Assembly: GCA_020723325.1 (NCBI GenBank)
Contig: DYJD01000001.1
Span: 62,001-126,000, forward strand
DNA length: 64,000 nt
Direction: 5' to 3'
DNA from: Desulfosudis oleivorans
GTDB taxonomy: Bacteria > Desulfobacterota > Desulfobacteria > Desulfobacterales > SURF-7
A program made the position numbers and the translations under genes. The stretch's first letter is position 1. Each line of letters begins with the position of its first letter. The notes under the pieces were generated by a model. It was not told the origin of the DNA, did not search any database, and was given only the letters and a program-made list of their open reading frames with translations. This document shows positions 32,550-41,407 of the stretch, piece after piece.

Positions 32550-33587
32550 ATGCATATGGCGGATGCGTTGGTCTCTCCAGCAGTGGGCGGCCTCATGTGG
32601 GCCGTTTCCGCAGGACTGATCGGCTACAGCTCAAAAAAGATTAAGGAAGAATCGGATGATCGCAAGATACCCCTCATGGGGGTTATGGGTGCTTTTGTTT
32701 TTGCAACCCAGATGATTAATTTCACCATTCCAGCCACCGGATCCAGCGGTCACCTGGGGGGCGGGATGGTGCTGGCGATTCTGCTCGGACCCCATGCCGC
32801 CTTTTTGACCATGGTTTCAGTGCTCATGGTTCAGGCCATGTTTTTCGCCGACGGCGGCTTACTGGCTTTGGGCTGCAATGTTTTCAATCTTGGATTTTTT
32901 CCGTGTTTCATTGCCTATCCGTTGATTTATCGCAAGATCGTTGGAAATCAGGCCAGCCGGGGGCGGATGGTAACCGCTGCCTTGATCGCGGCGGTGATGG
33001 GCCTGCAAATGGGCGCTTTCAGCGTGGTACTGCAAACCGTTTGTTCCGGCATTACTGAATTGCCTTTTGCACCCTTCATGCTGCTGATGCAACCCATTCA
33101 TCTGGCAATCGGGATTGTGGAAGGCTTGGCCACCGCGGCCCTGATCCTTTTCATTTGGAAAGCCCGGCCGGAGATCATGCTGGCTGCGGCAGAGAAAAGG
33201 CCCTTGGGGAAAATTTCCATCACCAAAGTGGCGCTGGGGATCTTGGCAACCACTTTGGTGACCGGCGGACTCCTAAGCTGGTTCGCTTCTTCCAAGCCGG
33301 ACGGGCTGGAATGGGCCATGTTCAACACCGCCGGCCTAGAGGAACTCCACAACAGGGATCAGGCTTTGCATGCTTTTTTGGACGATCTTCAGGGAAAAAC
33401 CGCTATTCTTCCGGATTATGGATTTAAATCCACGGCCGAGGCCCCCAAGAATGAGGAATCGCCCAATTGGCCTGCGGTGGATCCGGCCACTTCCCTGGCC
33501 GGCCTGGTGGGCGGTGTCTTGACCCTATTGGCATCGATTATCATCGGATTGGCCTTGCGGCGCCGGAAGACGCAAGAGCTGGAGTGA
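32550..33587 (+). CDS. cbiM: ECF transporter substrate-specific component CbiM/NikM fused to a PDGLE (CbiN/NikN-like) domain
   Basis: A 345-residue membrane protein, the substrate-binding component of an energy-coupling factor importer for cobalt or nickel. The N-terminal MHMADALVSPAVGG is the CbiM/NikM start whose amino-terminal Met-His takes part in metal binding. Further hallmarks are PATGSSGHLGGGMVLAILLG and ALGCNVFNLGFFP. From about residue 235 a second part has PDGLEWAMFN, the PDGLE/CbiN signature, and a final membrane helix, so M and N are fused. AAGGAG precedes the ATG. cbiQ and cbiO follow. Co2+ versus Ni2+ cannot be decided from sequence alone. Confidence 0.92.
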   Translation: MHMADALVSPAVGGLMWAVSAGLIGYSSKKIKEESDDRKIPLMGVMGAFVFATQMINFTIPATGSSGHLGGGMVLAILLGPHAAFLTMVSVLMVQAMFFADGGLLALGCNVFNLGFFPCFIAYPLIYRKIVGNQASRGRMVTAALIAAVMGLQMGAFSVVLQTVCSGITELPFAPFMLLMQPIHLAIGIVEGLATAALILFIWKARPEIMLAAAEKRPLGKISITKVALGILATTLVTGGLLSWFASSKPDGLEWAMFNTAGLEELHNRDQALHAFLDDLQGKTAILPDYGFKSTAEAPKNEESPNWPAVDPATSLAGLVGGVLTLLASIIIGLALRRRKTQELE

Positions 33588-33623
33588 TTGGGTTCGGGGC
33601 AGGTACAGCAGGGATGGACGGCC

Positions 33624-34436
33624 ATGGCCAATATTGACAGTGGTTTTCTGCAGATCGGAAGGATGGACACCCTGGCCCAAGGCAAGACCTGGCTGCATCG
33701 TCTGGATCCAAGGGCCAAACTCATTGCCGTGTCGGTCTTTATCGTGACCGTGGTTTCATTTGATAAATATACCCTCTCGGCCCTGATTCCGTTTTTTGTT
33801 TTCCCGGCGATTCTAGTGGGCGCCGGCGGTTTGCCGGTGCGCTTTCTCATGGCAAGAGTATTGATGGTTGCACCCTTTGCTTTTTTCATCGGCATTTTCA
33901 ATCCCCTGCTGGACCGGCAAACCTTTTTCCAAATGGGAACCATCGCCGTCTCCGGCGGTTGGATCTCCTTTGGCTCCATCATGATTCGATTTGTCCTCAC
34001 CATCACTACTGTCCTGGCCTTGATCGCCTTATCCGGGTTCAACGGGGTTTGCCTGGCCATGGAAAAGCTTGGGGCTCCCAAGCCCTTTGTGGTCCAATTG
34101 CTGTTCTTATATCGCTACCTGTTTGTTTTAACCGATGAGGCCATTCGCATGGTCCGGGCCAGATCCCTGCGCGCCTTTCATTCCAAGACCATGGGCATTA
34201 AAACCTTTGCATCCCTTGTGGGGCATTTGCTGCTGCGCGCCTTGGACCGGGCCCAGCGGATTCATCTGGCCATGTGTTGCCGAGGATTTGACGGCCGCGT
34301 GCCCATGATCAAACCCATGGGCCTGGATTGGAAAGCCGTTGCTTTTACCGTGGGCTGGTGCGGTCTGTTTATTTTGCTGCGTTTCTACAATTTGCCCCTG
34401 AAATTGGGTGCCCTGGTAACAGGTTGGGTGGGATGA
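33624..34436 (+). CDS. cbiQ: ECF transporter transmembrane component CbiQ
   Basis: A protein of about 270 residues with five or six hydrophobic segments, the T component that couples the metal-binding part to the ATPase. HRLDPRAKLI at the N-terminus and the coupling-helix motif MVRARSLRAF with its partner AMCCRGFDGR are characteristic. The frame starts at TTG 33588, directly after the cbiM stop, but the ATG at 33624 gives a more usual N-terminus. Its stop overlaps the cbiO ATG (ATGA). Confidence 0.92.
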   Translation: MANIDSGFLQIGRMDTLAQGKTWLHRLDPRAKLIAVSVFIVTVVSFDKYTLSALIPFFVFPAILVGAGGLPVRFLMARVLMVAPFAFFIGIFNPLLDRQTFFQMGTIAVSGGWISFGSIMIRFVLTITTVLALIALSGFNGVCLAMEKLGAPKPFVVQLLFLYRYLFVLTDEAIRMVRARSLRAFHSKTMGIKTFASLVGHLLLRALDRAQRIHLAMCCRGFDGRVPMIKPMGLDWKAVAFTVGWCGLFILLRFYNLPLKLGALVTGWVG

Positions 34437-35236
34437 GCCATCATATCGTCGAAACCCAGGATCTACATTATACCTATCCGGACGGCACCATGGGACTATG
34501 CGGAGTGTCGTTTCGCATCACCCACGGTGAGTCCGTGGCCCTGGTGGGCGCCAACGGTGCCGGCAAATCCACCCTTTTATTGCACCTGAACGGCTTCCTG
34601 ACCGCCACCCAGGGGGGCTTGCGCATCGGCGACTATCCCTTGACTGCTAAAAATGTGAAAGCCGTGCGCCGTTCCGTGGGCATGGTATTCCAGGATCCCG
34701 ATGATCAGCTTTTCATGCCCACGGTTTTTGATGATGTGGCCTTCGGGCCTTTGAATCTGGGATTGCCGGAAGAGGAAGTGGAGCGCCGGGTCATGTCAGC
34801 CCTTGAAATTGTGGGCGTGCCCCACCTGAAGAAGCGGGCGCCGTACAAGCTTTCCGGCGGAGAAAAACGTTCGGTGGCCATCGCTTCCGTGCTTTCCATG
34901 GCACCGGACATTCTGGTGATGGATGAACCCACCTCCAACCTGGATCCACGTTCCCGCAGCCGCCTGATACAGCTCCTGAAATCCTTTGAACACACCAAAA
35001 TCATCGCCACCCATGACCTGGACATGGCCCTGGACGTCTGCCAACGTACCATCGTCCTCCATCAAGGTCTGATCACCGCCGACGGTCCGACCCTAGCCCT
35101 GTTTCAGGATGAACAACTGCTCGCCCGCAGCGGCCTGGAAAAACCCCTAAGGATGCAGGGCTGTCCGGTCTGCGGGGAATGGAAAGAAAGAGATCATGGC
35201 GGTTATCGAAAGGGGGCGGAAGCCGGAGAAGCTTGA
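34433..35236 (+). CDS. cbiO: ECF transporter ATP-binding protein CbiO
   Basis: A 267-residue ABC ATPase powering cobalt/nickel uptake. Walker A is GANGAGKST, the Q-loop FQDPDDQLF, the signature KLSGGEKRSVAIA, Walker B ILVMDEPTSNLD and the switch His in ATHDLDMAL. It starts at the ATG overlapping the cbiQ stop; a longer frame upstream in cbiQ is an artefact. The C-terminus carries a short extension with CPVCGE, a CxxC pair, which is an unusual tail for CbiO and might bind metal (inference). Confidence 0.94.
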   Translation: MSHHIVETQDLHYTYPDGTMGLCGVSFRITHGESVALVGANGAGKSTLLLHLNGFLTATQGGLRIGDYPLTAKNVKAVRRSVGMVFQDPDDQLFMPTVFDDVAFGPLNLGLPEEEVERRVMSALEIVGVPHLKKRAPYKLSGGEKRSVAIASVLSMAPDILVMDEPTSNLDPRSRSRLIQLLKSFEHTKIIATHDLDMALDVCQRTIVLHQGLITADGPTLALFQDEQLLARSGLEKPLRMQGCPVCGEWKERDHGGYRKGAEAGEA

Positions 35237-35265
35237 TCTCAATAAGGGCGAGAAACGATTATTAT

Positions 35266-36387
35266 TTACATGTTGAATTGTAGAACAACTCCGCCGATTT
35301 TGATGATATCAGCAGGGTTCAGTTTAACGGTTTTTATGATTTTGCGGCCGTTGACAAAGGGCTTGATGAAACCTCTGACATGTTGAAGATAATATCCGTC
35401 ATTTTTGGAAATAAGCAGCGCGGCTGTTTGGGCGACGAATAAGCCCTTGACAATGACATCCGCCTCGCTGCCTTTACCGAATATGATCTTTTGCTTGCGG
35501 ATTGGGATCGCCCCTGCCCCACCGGCTATGAATGAAAGGCAGGCTGTCTGCAGGCTCTCATTTCGGCCCGGAAACTCCTGCTGTGTCTTGGTGCGCAAAA
35601 ACATGGTATGATCCGAAGTGGATATGGAAAGCGCATCCTCGGCATAGGAACGCGCGGTTTCCGCCAGAGTGTAACTGCCGGTCTCCTCAAATACTAGTTC
35701 ATGCCGACCGATGGTGATGATATCCCCGGATTGGAGCCGACATTTTGTTACCGGTTTTTGATTCACATAAGTGCCGTTTTTACTTCCCAAATCCTGGATG
35801 GTGAACTCGTTTTCCTCCCAGAGAAGCATGGCATGGCTGGATGAAACGGCCGGGTTATCTATCACGATCTCGCTCTTTGGATTTCGGCCGATTTCCGTTT
35901 GTCTGTTTTTCAGCAAATGCTTATAGAGCACCTTGTCTTTAAATTTGATTGTCAACAGGGGCGCTTTGCGACCGCGAGCGCTGTCTTTGCGCAGCATTTC
36001 CTCATGGCTGCCTGTTCTGAGAAAGACGGTGTGATTTTCGCTGGTAGCCAGGGAAGGGGCGTGGGCTTGGGAATTCATTTTGATATCGGTTTCCGGTGCC
36101 TCGGCGGTAAACACGAGCTCATGCTTGCCGATCAGAATGATGTCACCATCCTTTAGTCGACGGGTCTTAATGGGCTTCCCATCCATAAATGTGCCGTTGG
36201 TGCTGCCCAGGTCTTTCAACATGAATCCAAAAGCATCTGCCGTGATTTGGGCATGACGTCCGGAAACAGCAACATTGTCGATGACGATGTTATTTTCCAT
36301 GGAGCGGCCGATGGTTGTTGTTTCGGCTTCATCCAATTTATACACATTTACCATGGTTTGTTTGAATCTGAGGGAAAGTGTAGCCAT
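35266..36387 (-). CDS. Protein with three forkhead-associated (FHA) domains
   Basis: A 373-residue soluble protein. Two canonical FHA domains are seen at about 1-95 (TIGRSMENNIVIDN, SGRHAQI, DLGSTNGTFMDG) and 150-245 (EIGRNPKSEIVIDN, SSSHAMLLW, DLGSKNGTYVN). A third, degenerate one at about 285-373 keeps FGKGSEADVIVKG and FVNGRKI but lacks the SxxH motif. FHA domains bind phosphothreonine, so this protein may read marks made by kinases; two kinase-fold proteins are encoded in this window. There is no signal peptide. It is convergent with cbiO. Confidence 0.88.
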   Translation of the reverse strand: MATLSLRFKQTMVNVYKLDEAETTTIGRSMENNIVIDNVAVSGRHAQITADAFGFMLKDLGSTNGTFMDGKPIKTRRLKDGDIILIGKHELVFTAEAPETDIKMNSQAHAPSLATSENHTVFLRTGSHEEMLRKDSARGRKAPLLTIKFKDKVLYKHLLKNRQTEIGRNPKSEIVIDNPAVSSSHAMLLWEENEFTIQDLGSKNGTYVNQKPVTKCRLQSGDIITIGRHELVFEETGSYTLAETARSYAEDALSISTSDHTMFLRTKTQQEFPGRNESLQTACLSFIAGGAGAIPIRKQKIIFGKGSEADVIVKGLFVAQTAALLISKNDGYYLQHVRGFIKPFVNGRKIIKTVKLNPADIIKIGGVVLQFNM

Positions 36388-36434
36388 TTGCGGTTCCTTT
36401 TCTTAAATTCCGTGGGAAACCAGCATGCATTTTA

Positions 36435-36443
36435 TGGTATAAT
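36435..36443 (+). promoter_or_regulatory. Extended -10 promoter for the Mut7-C gene
   Basis: TGGTATAAT forms a consensus extended -10 element (TG, one base, TATAAT). No good -35 is seen upstream, as is usual for extended -10 promoters. It lies about 50 bases before the ATG at 36492, in the divergent gap with the FHA gene. Confidence 0.5.
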
Positions 36444-36491
36444 AGTTCAATGCGCGGATACAAACAATAAAAATAACCCATAAAGGCGCCC

Positions 36492-37274
36492 ATGAAATCT
36501 TTTCAGGCTGAATTCCGGTTTTATGAGGAATTGAATGATTTTTTACCGCCGCACCAGAAGAAAAGATCCATTCCCTTCTGGTTTGAGGGCCGGCCCAGCG
36601 TAAAGTTTGCCATTGAAGCCATGGGGGTTCCCCACCCGGAAGTCGATCTGATCCTGATCAACAGTGTTTCTGTGGGGTTTGACTATTTGCTTCAACATGG
36701 GGATCGAATCAGTGTATATCCTGTTTTTGAAAGCCTGGACATATCCCCTCTGGTCAGGTTGCGGCCGGAGCCGTTGCGCCATCCAGCCTTTGTGCTGGAT
36801 GTGCATTTGGGCAAGCTGGCCCGCGATCTACGATTTTTGGGGTTTGACAGTCTCTACCGCAATGATTTCGAAGATCCCCAGATCGTGGCATTGGCCCGCA
36901 GCCAGGGCCGCATCATTTTAACAAGGGATCGACGACTCCTGCATGCCAAGGTAGTGACTCGCGGCTATTGGGTGAGATCCCATGACGTGCGCATTCAAGT
37001 GGGGGAAGTGCTCAGTCGTTTTGATCTATACCGACAGATACGGCCCTTTCACCGCTGCAGCCTCTGCAATGGTCGAATTGGGGCCGTTGACAAATCGGCT
37101 GTTTGGGATCGGCTTGAACCCAAGACCCGAAAATACTATGACAGGTTTTACCGCTGTGGGCAATGCGGACAAGTATACTGGGAGGGGTCCCATTATGAGG
37201 GGCTGAGGGCGCGGATCACGCAATACAAACAGGAGGGGCAGAGGCTTGTCGCTGAATTGGAATGGAAAGGTTGA
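36492..37274 (+). CDS. Mut7-C RNase domain protein with N-terminal ubiquitin-like domain
   Basis: A 260-residue protein. Residues 1-80 form the beta-grasp Mut7-C ubiquitin-like domain (FRFYEELNDFL; VSVGFDYLLQHGDRISVYP). Residues 95-250 form the Mut7-C domain, a PIN-like nuclease fold: FVLDVHLGKLARDLRFLGFD, ILTRDRRLL, and a C-terminal zinc ribbon with CSLCNG and CGQCGQVYW. The acidic residues Asp in LDVHLG and TRDRRL fit the nuclease site. The target RNA is not known. The histidine kinase gene follows almost without a gap. Confidence 0.85.
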   Translation: MKSFQAEFRFYEELNDFLPPHQKKRSIPFWFEGRPSVKFAIEAMGVPHPEVDLILINSVSVGFDYLLQHGDRISVYPVFESLDISPLVRLRPEPLRHPAFVLDVHLGKLARDLRFLGFDSLYRNDFEDPQIVALARSQGRIILTRDRRLLHAKVVTRGYWVRSHDVRIQVGEVLSRFDLYRQIRPFHRCSLCNGRIGAVDKSAVWDRLEPKTRKYYDRFYRCGQCGQVYWEGSHYEGLRARITQYKQEGQRLVAELEWKG

Positions 37275-37275
37275 A

Positions 37276-38331
37276 ATGAAAGATACAGGAACATATCGGT
37301 TTGAGGTGAGCTTTAGAAAAAGCCTGAAGATCGTTTCCTATACATTTATTTTCAACACTTTGATCGCCTTATTTCTGGCCCTGATGGTATTTCCGGGAAA
37401 GATCGGCGAATGTTTGATCATGTCCCAAAGCATCGGCCTTTCCATCTGTATTTTCACCCTGACTTCCCTGCATGTGCTGAAACCGGTTTCCCAACGATCC
37501 CAATATATCGTTTCCCTGTGTGCCATCGGTCTTGGAATCGCAGTGGGAATCAGTATCGGTATTGCGGCAACCGGCTTGGAGTTGTCTGTCTTGCATAATA
37601 CGCAACTGTTGTTGAAAATTCTTTTTATAAGTCTTGTCTTTGGATTTATGATTCCCTATTTTTTCCTATACCAGGACCGCTATTTTGAAACACGCAGTAT
37701 TGCCCAGGAAGAAAGGATCAAGCGGCTGTTAAGTGAGAAACGCAGAGTGGAAGTTGAATTGAAAATGCTTCAAGCCCAGATAGAACCGCATTTTCTGTAT
37801 AACACATTGTTCAATATCCAGAGCTTGCTCGATTCGGATGGGGAAAAGGGGAAGCAAATGCTACAGGATCTTACCCGATATCTTCGAGTTGCGTTGAGCA
37901 AATCCAGGGCTGAAAGGACCACCATCGGCGAGGAAGTGGATTTGCTCAGATCCTACTTGAATATTTTCAAGCTGCGTATGGGCGAACGCTTGCAATTTAC
38001 CATTGAGATCCCGGATGAAATGAAAGCCATAGTTATTGCACCCATGCTATTGCAGCCATTGGTTGAAAACGCCATTAAACACGGATTGGAGCCCAAGATC
38101 AACGGCGGCAAGATTATCATTCGCGGGAAGATGGACAAGGATCGAATTTCCCTGGAAGTGATCGACTCCGGTCTCGGCTTTCAGGAAGGGCCGCAGCAAG
38201 GGGGCGTCGGCCTCATCAACATCCGTGAACGCCTGCTAGCCCTATATGGCGATCAGGGCCGACTAGTGCTGAAAGAAAATCCTGGTTTCGGGCTACAGGC
38301 GGTAATAGAGGTGCCTTATGGTACAGATTAG
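37276..38331 (+). CDS. LytS-like sensor histidine kinase
   Basis: A sensor kinase of about 351 residues in the LytS/YehU (His_kinase, PF06580) group. Four hydrophobic segments (about residues 18-40, 45-65, 75-100 and 110-130) are followed by a short coiled coil and QIEPHFLYNTLFNIQSLLDS with the phospho-acceptor His, then the ATPase domain with LLQPLVENAIKHGLEP and GLGFQ...GVGLINIRERL. The frame is open from 37246, but ATG 37276 has GGAAAGG upstream and lies just past the previous stop. It overlaps its regulator by 14 bases. Confidence 0.88.
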   Translation: MKDTGTYRFEVSFRKSLKIVSYTFIFNTLIALFLALMVFPGKIGECLIMSQSIGLSICIFTLTSLHVLKPVSQRSQYIVSLCAIGLGIAVGISIGIAATGLELSVLHNTQLLLKILFISLVFGFMIPYFFLYQDRYFETRSIAQEERIKRLLSEKRRVEVELKMLQAQIEPHFLYNTLFNIQSLLDSDGEKGKQMLQDLTRYLRVALSKSRAERTTIGEEVDLLRSYLNIFKLRMGERLQFTIEIPDEMKAIVIAPMLLQPLVENAIKHGLEPKINGGKIIIRGKMDKDRISLEVIDSGLGFQEGPQQGGVGLINIRERLLALYGDQGRLVLKENPGFGLQAVIEVPYGTD

Positions 38332-39082
38332 GGCGATTATTGCAGATGACGAAGAACCCATCCGCGTATATATCAAAGCAAAATTAAGCATATTGTGGCC
38401 GGAGATGATCATCTGCGGGGAGGCAAGAAACGGTTTGGAAGCGCTGGAACTGATCGAAAACCATGGTCCCCAGATAGCCTTTCTCGATATTCAAATGCCG
38501 GGCTTATCCGGCCTGGATGTAGCCCGGCAAGTTGCCGGAAAATGCCGATTGGTTTTTATCACGGCCCATGACCAGTACGCTGTGGAGGCCTTCGATAATG
38601 AAGCTGTTGATTATCTCCTGAAACCGATCACCGATGACCGACTGAAAAAAGCCGTGGAGCGTTTGAAGAAAAGACTGAACAACCCTTTCCAAGGGCCGGA
38701 AGAGATCCAAAAAACCATGCAAATGATGCTACAGGCATTTGAAAAGAGTGGTAAGAGCTATCTGCGCTGGATAAAAGCCCAGCATGGTGATGGGGTGATC
38801 ATTATTCCGGTTGATGATGTCTGCTATTTTTCAAAAAGCGAAAAATACACCCGCATGGTAACCAAAAAAAAAGATTTTCTAATCCATAAGACCATTCAGA
38901 CTCTTGAAGAAGAACTTGATCCCCATGAGTTTTGGCGCATTCACCGAGGCATGATCGTAAATGCCCGTCACATTGAAAAAGTGAGTCGTTCCATTACCGG
39001 ACGTGGAATCATCAGGCTTAAGGAACGGCCGGAGACCCTCATCGTCAGCCGCAATTATTTGCATATTTTCAAACAAATGTAA
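38318..39082 (+). CDS. LytTR-family response regulator
   Basis: A 254-residue regulator, partner of the upstream kinase. The receiver domain (1-120) shows IIADDEEPIR, the phospho-acceptor Asp in IAFLDIQMPGLSG and the Lys in DYLLKPITDDRL. The LytTR DNA-binding domain (about 150-250) shows VDDVCYFSKSEKYTRMVT and FWRIHRGMIVNARHIEKV. Such regulators bind paired direct repeats. Possible targets are the neighbouring A+T-rich accessory genes, but that is only positional inference. Confidence 0.92.
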   Translation: MVQIRAIIADDEEPIRVYIKAKLSILWPEMIICGEARNGLEALELIENHGPQIAFLDIQMPGLSGLDVARQVAGKCRLVFITAHDQYAVEAFDNEAVDYLLKPITDDRLKKAVERLKKRLNNPFQGPEEIQKTMQMMLQAFEKSGKSYLRWIKAQHGDGVIIIPVDDVCYFSKSEKYTRMVTKKKDFLIHKTIQTLEEELDPHEFWRIHRGMIVNARHIEKVSRSITGRGIIRLKERPETLIVSRNYLHIFKQM

Positions 39083-39148
39083 CTTCAATCACCGCACTAA
39101 TGGAGTGATCCCAAATCAGGTGTTTATGCCTTTATTGCAACTGAAAAT

Positions 39149-40666
39149 TCATTGAGCCTTGATTTCCACCTCATATCGATGGAGCCATGGGTCTTCTCCT
39201 TTTAAAGTCATGATCGGCAGGTGAAAATTGGTATTGGATGAGAAATACACCTGTTGCCCTATCGGAAGCACGTAAAATTTTTGTTTCAACTCAGTTCCAT
39301 CTATCACAATAGACCAAGCCCCTTCCTTTTGAGCTGAAAAGGCAAAATGCTTCTCATCCGGACTGAATCCCATATGCCGTACACCAGTATATGGTCCATT
39401 TTTTGTTTCATCGACAATAACATATTTGTTCGTACCCTCTTCAATAGTATATGCCAGTCTCCCTCCAGAAGAGCTGAAAATCGGCATGCCAATGGCGTCA
39501 TACGGGGAGCTCATCTTGTCACTTGTTATCAGAACACGCTTTCCATTTTCAAGTTTTGCGATATAATAAATACTATTTTTTCCTGGGAAAAATTCTGGGC
39601 CGACAACGGCTTCGTATTGTTTTTGAGGTTTCCCATCATAAACAACAAAATACTTATCTTTTTCACTGGCGCGACAAGCGATATGCGCCGAATCGGAGCT
39701 GAAAGCGATGGTATCAATCTTGTCAAATTCACACATGGTTCGTCCATCGACTATCAGTCTTTCCCGATTATCAAAACGAGCACTATATGCATATTTCTTT
39801 GAATCCGGACTAAAGGTAAACTGAATTGCCATGGAAGCAGCCGGGCCTTTTTCACCATCAATTACCAAATGCCATTTTCCTTCTGAAAAAAGACCGTACG
39901 CGAAGCGCGAGGAGTCTGGACTAAACGTCATCATGCCGATGGTTTCACCTGAAATTGGGCTTTCTTTGCCATCCAAAACCACCATGAAATCTTTGCCTTT
40001 TTTAGCAAGATAGGCAACCCTGTTGGAATTCGGACTATATGCAAATAGCCCGATAAAGGCATATTCTTTTTGCGGCTTTAATTTGGTCTCAACAGCAAGC
40101 CATTTATCATTCTGAAATACGCTATAGCAGAATCGTTTCGAATCAAAGCTGAAGTTAAGATACTCGATATGATCATATTTTTGACCGATTTTGTTGTTCG
40201 TAACCATGGCTTCGCTTTTTCCCATACTGCCTTTATACGCATAGTGTTTTCCATCAGGACTGAAAAGGAAGTCTGCAATTTTATCTACAGCCGGACCTTT
40301 CTGATTGTCGATTACCACATACCATTTCTTGCCGTCATAGGCGGTATACATGACTCGATCGCCGGTGCTGTTGAACATCGGCGTACCTTTACCGATTTTT
40401 ACCCAAATATTGTTATCCGGTTTGTCATTGAAGTAAACAAACATTCCTTGGCTGTTTTTCGCTACAAATGCCACATCATGACCATTCGGGCTTATGGCTA
40501 AAGAATTTGGAAATAATTTAACTGTTTCATCCTGTTTGCTGAAAAATACTATCTTTTCATCATAGGAAAGGCCGGCTGCATACAGTTGGCTGGAGGAGAT
40601 TGTTAAAGCTGATAAAAGGGTAAGGATTGCGACCCGGTTGCATTTATTGTTGATAAATCTTCTCAT
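39149..40666 (-). CDS. Exported PD40/WD40-like beta-propeller repeat protein
   Basis: A 505-residue exported protein. The signal peptide (1-31) ends SSSQLYAAG. The rest consists of about ten repeats of roughly 40 residues with the pattern FSPDSxxxAY, then a KWxVVIDGKxGP turn, as in TolB-type PD40 propellers, but with an unusual VVDGK element that recurs in each blade. Probably a periplasmic or surface binding protein; ligand unknown. A clear paralogue lies at 47449 within the Bat operon. Codon use is more A+T-rich than in the housekeeping genes. GGGAGC precedes the ATG. Confidence 0.8.
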   Translation of the reverse strand: MRRFINNKCNRVAILTLLSALTISSSQLYAAGLSYDEKIVFFSKQDETVKLFPNSLAISPNGHDVAFVAKNSQGMFVYFNDKPDNNIWVKIGKGTPMFNSTGDRVMYTAYDGKKWYVVIDNQKGPAVDKIADFLFSPDGKHYAYKGSMGKSEAMVTNNKIGQKYDHIEYLNFSFDSKRFCYSVFQNDKWLAVETKLKPQKEYAFIGLFAYSPNSNRVAYLAKKGKDFMVVLDGKESPISGETIGMMTFSPDSSRFAYGLFSEGKWHLVIDGEKGPAASMAIQFTFSPDSKKYAYSARFDNRERLIVDGRTMCEFDKIDTIAFSSDSAHIACRASEKDKYFVVYDGKPQKQYEAVVGPEFFPGKNSIYYIAKLENGKRVLITSDKMSSPYDAIGMPIFSSSGGRLAYTIEEGTNKYVIVDETKNGPYTGVRHMGFSPDEKHFAFSAQKEGAWSIVIDGTELKQKFYVLPIGQQVYFSSNTNFHLPIMTLKGEDPWLHRYEVEIKAQ

Positions 40667-40732
40667 TAAATTGCTCCCAATATCTTGTAGTAAGTATTAG
40701 TTAAGAGATTCTAAAGCTCAACCAACAGAGGC

Positions 40733-40761
40733 AGCATACTGAATCCAAGAAATGATGTCAA
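40733..40761 (-). promoter_or_regulatory. Probable sigma-70 promoter of the PD40 gene at 39149
   Basis: On the minus strand, TTGACA (40756-40761) and TATGCT (40733-40738) have 17-base spacing, about 65 bases upstream of the ATG. Confidence 0.5.
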
Positions 40762-40891
40762 TACAACCAACGATGAAAAAGTTGGGGTGAGTACAGAGGC
40801 TAATAGTTTTAAATTGCAAAATATTTCTCAAAAAAGAAAAAAGGAGAGCGTTAGAATGGATGTAAGAGGCATAATCAAGAAATGAAGAGTT

Positions 40892-41230
40892 CTATAAGCC
40901 CCCTAAGCCGAAAGTTACTCCAGATGCAACTGTCTGTGCATCGGTAACGGCTTTTTGTAAATCCTGGGGAGGGCCGACAAATGGACCTAAAGCTGTGGCA
41001 GCTCCAAGGTAGGTTTGAACGTCCCCGGCAGTCTGGACTGTGGGTTGAATTGCATTGTTGTAATGAAACGAAACATCTGAGGCTGGGTTGGTAGCAATTT
41101 GAGTATCGGATGCATTTCTGGCATATACATCTTCGAGTTGGCCATCCGACATTTTTTCCATGGAAAACACATTAGAAATAGCAAAAAAGAACAGAAATAC
41201 AAAAGCAATGACCAATGCGCCCTTTTTCAT
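40892..41230 (-). CDS. Small secreted protein, family not recognised
   Basis: A protein of 112 residues from ATG 41230 (121 from 41257). It has a signal peptide, MKKGALVIAFVFLFFFAISN, then VFSMEKMSDGQLEDVYARNA. The mature part is Gly/Ala/Thr/Gln-rich and ends in a glycine-rich FGLGGL. The M(S/L)DxxLxxVxA segment right after the leader resembles the start of several small exported bacterial proteins, but I cannot name the family. Its promoter carries the same motif as the DUF1566 gene at 43386, so the two are probably co-regulated. Confidence 0.6.
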   Translation of the reverse strand: MKKGALVIAFVFLFFFAISNVFSMEKMSDGQLEDVYARNASDTQIATNPASDVSFHYNNAIQPTVQTAGDVQTYLGAATALGPFVGPPQDLQKAVTDAQTVASGVTFGLGGL

Positions 41231-41314
41231 TCGGCATGAGGGTAATTGGGTGGTCATTGTCTTTCTCCTTCAGAGTATTGAGGAAGGTTTTTATGTTAGA
41301 ATCCTTATAACGAT

Positions 41315-41352
41315 TGTAAACAACGTTTATAAAGTCTGGATTAATTTGTCAA
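41315..41352 (-). promoter_or_regulatory. Promoter with operator-like motif TGTAAACAACGTTTATA
   Basis: On the minus strand TTGACA (41347-41352) is followed after 15 bases by TATAAACG... The 17-base motif (41315-41331) contains TAAAC-AAC-GTTTA, a perfect small inverted repeat, and covers the -10. The same motif at the same distance from TTGACA occurs at 43295-43332. Confidence 0.55.
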
Positions 41353-41407
41353 GAAAAAAATATTATGAATTAATGAAAAATTACATCTGCCTTTTATCAA
41401 AAAAAAA

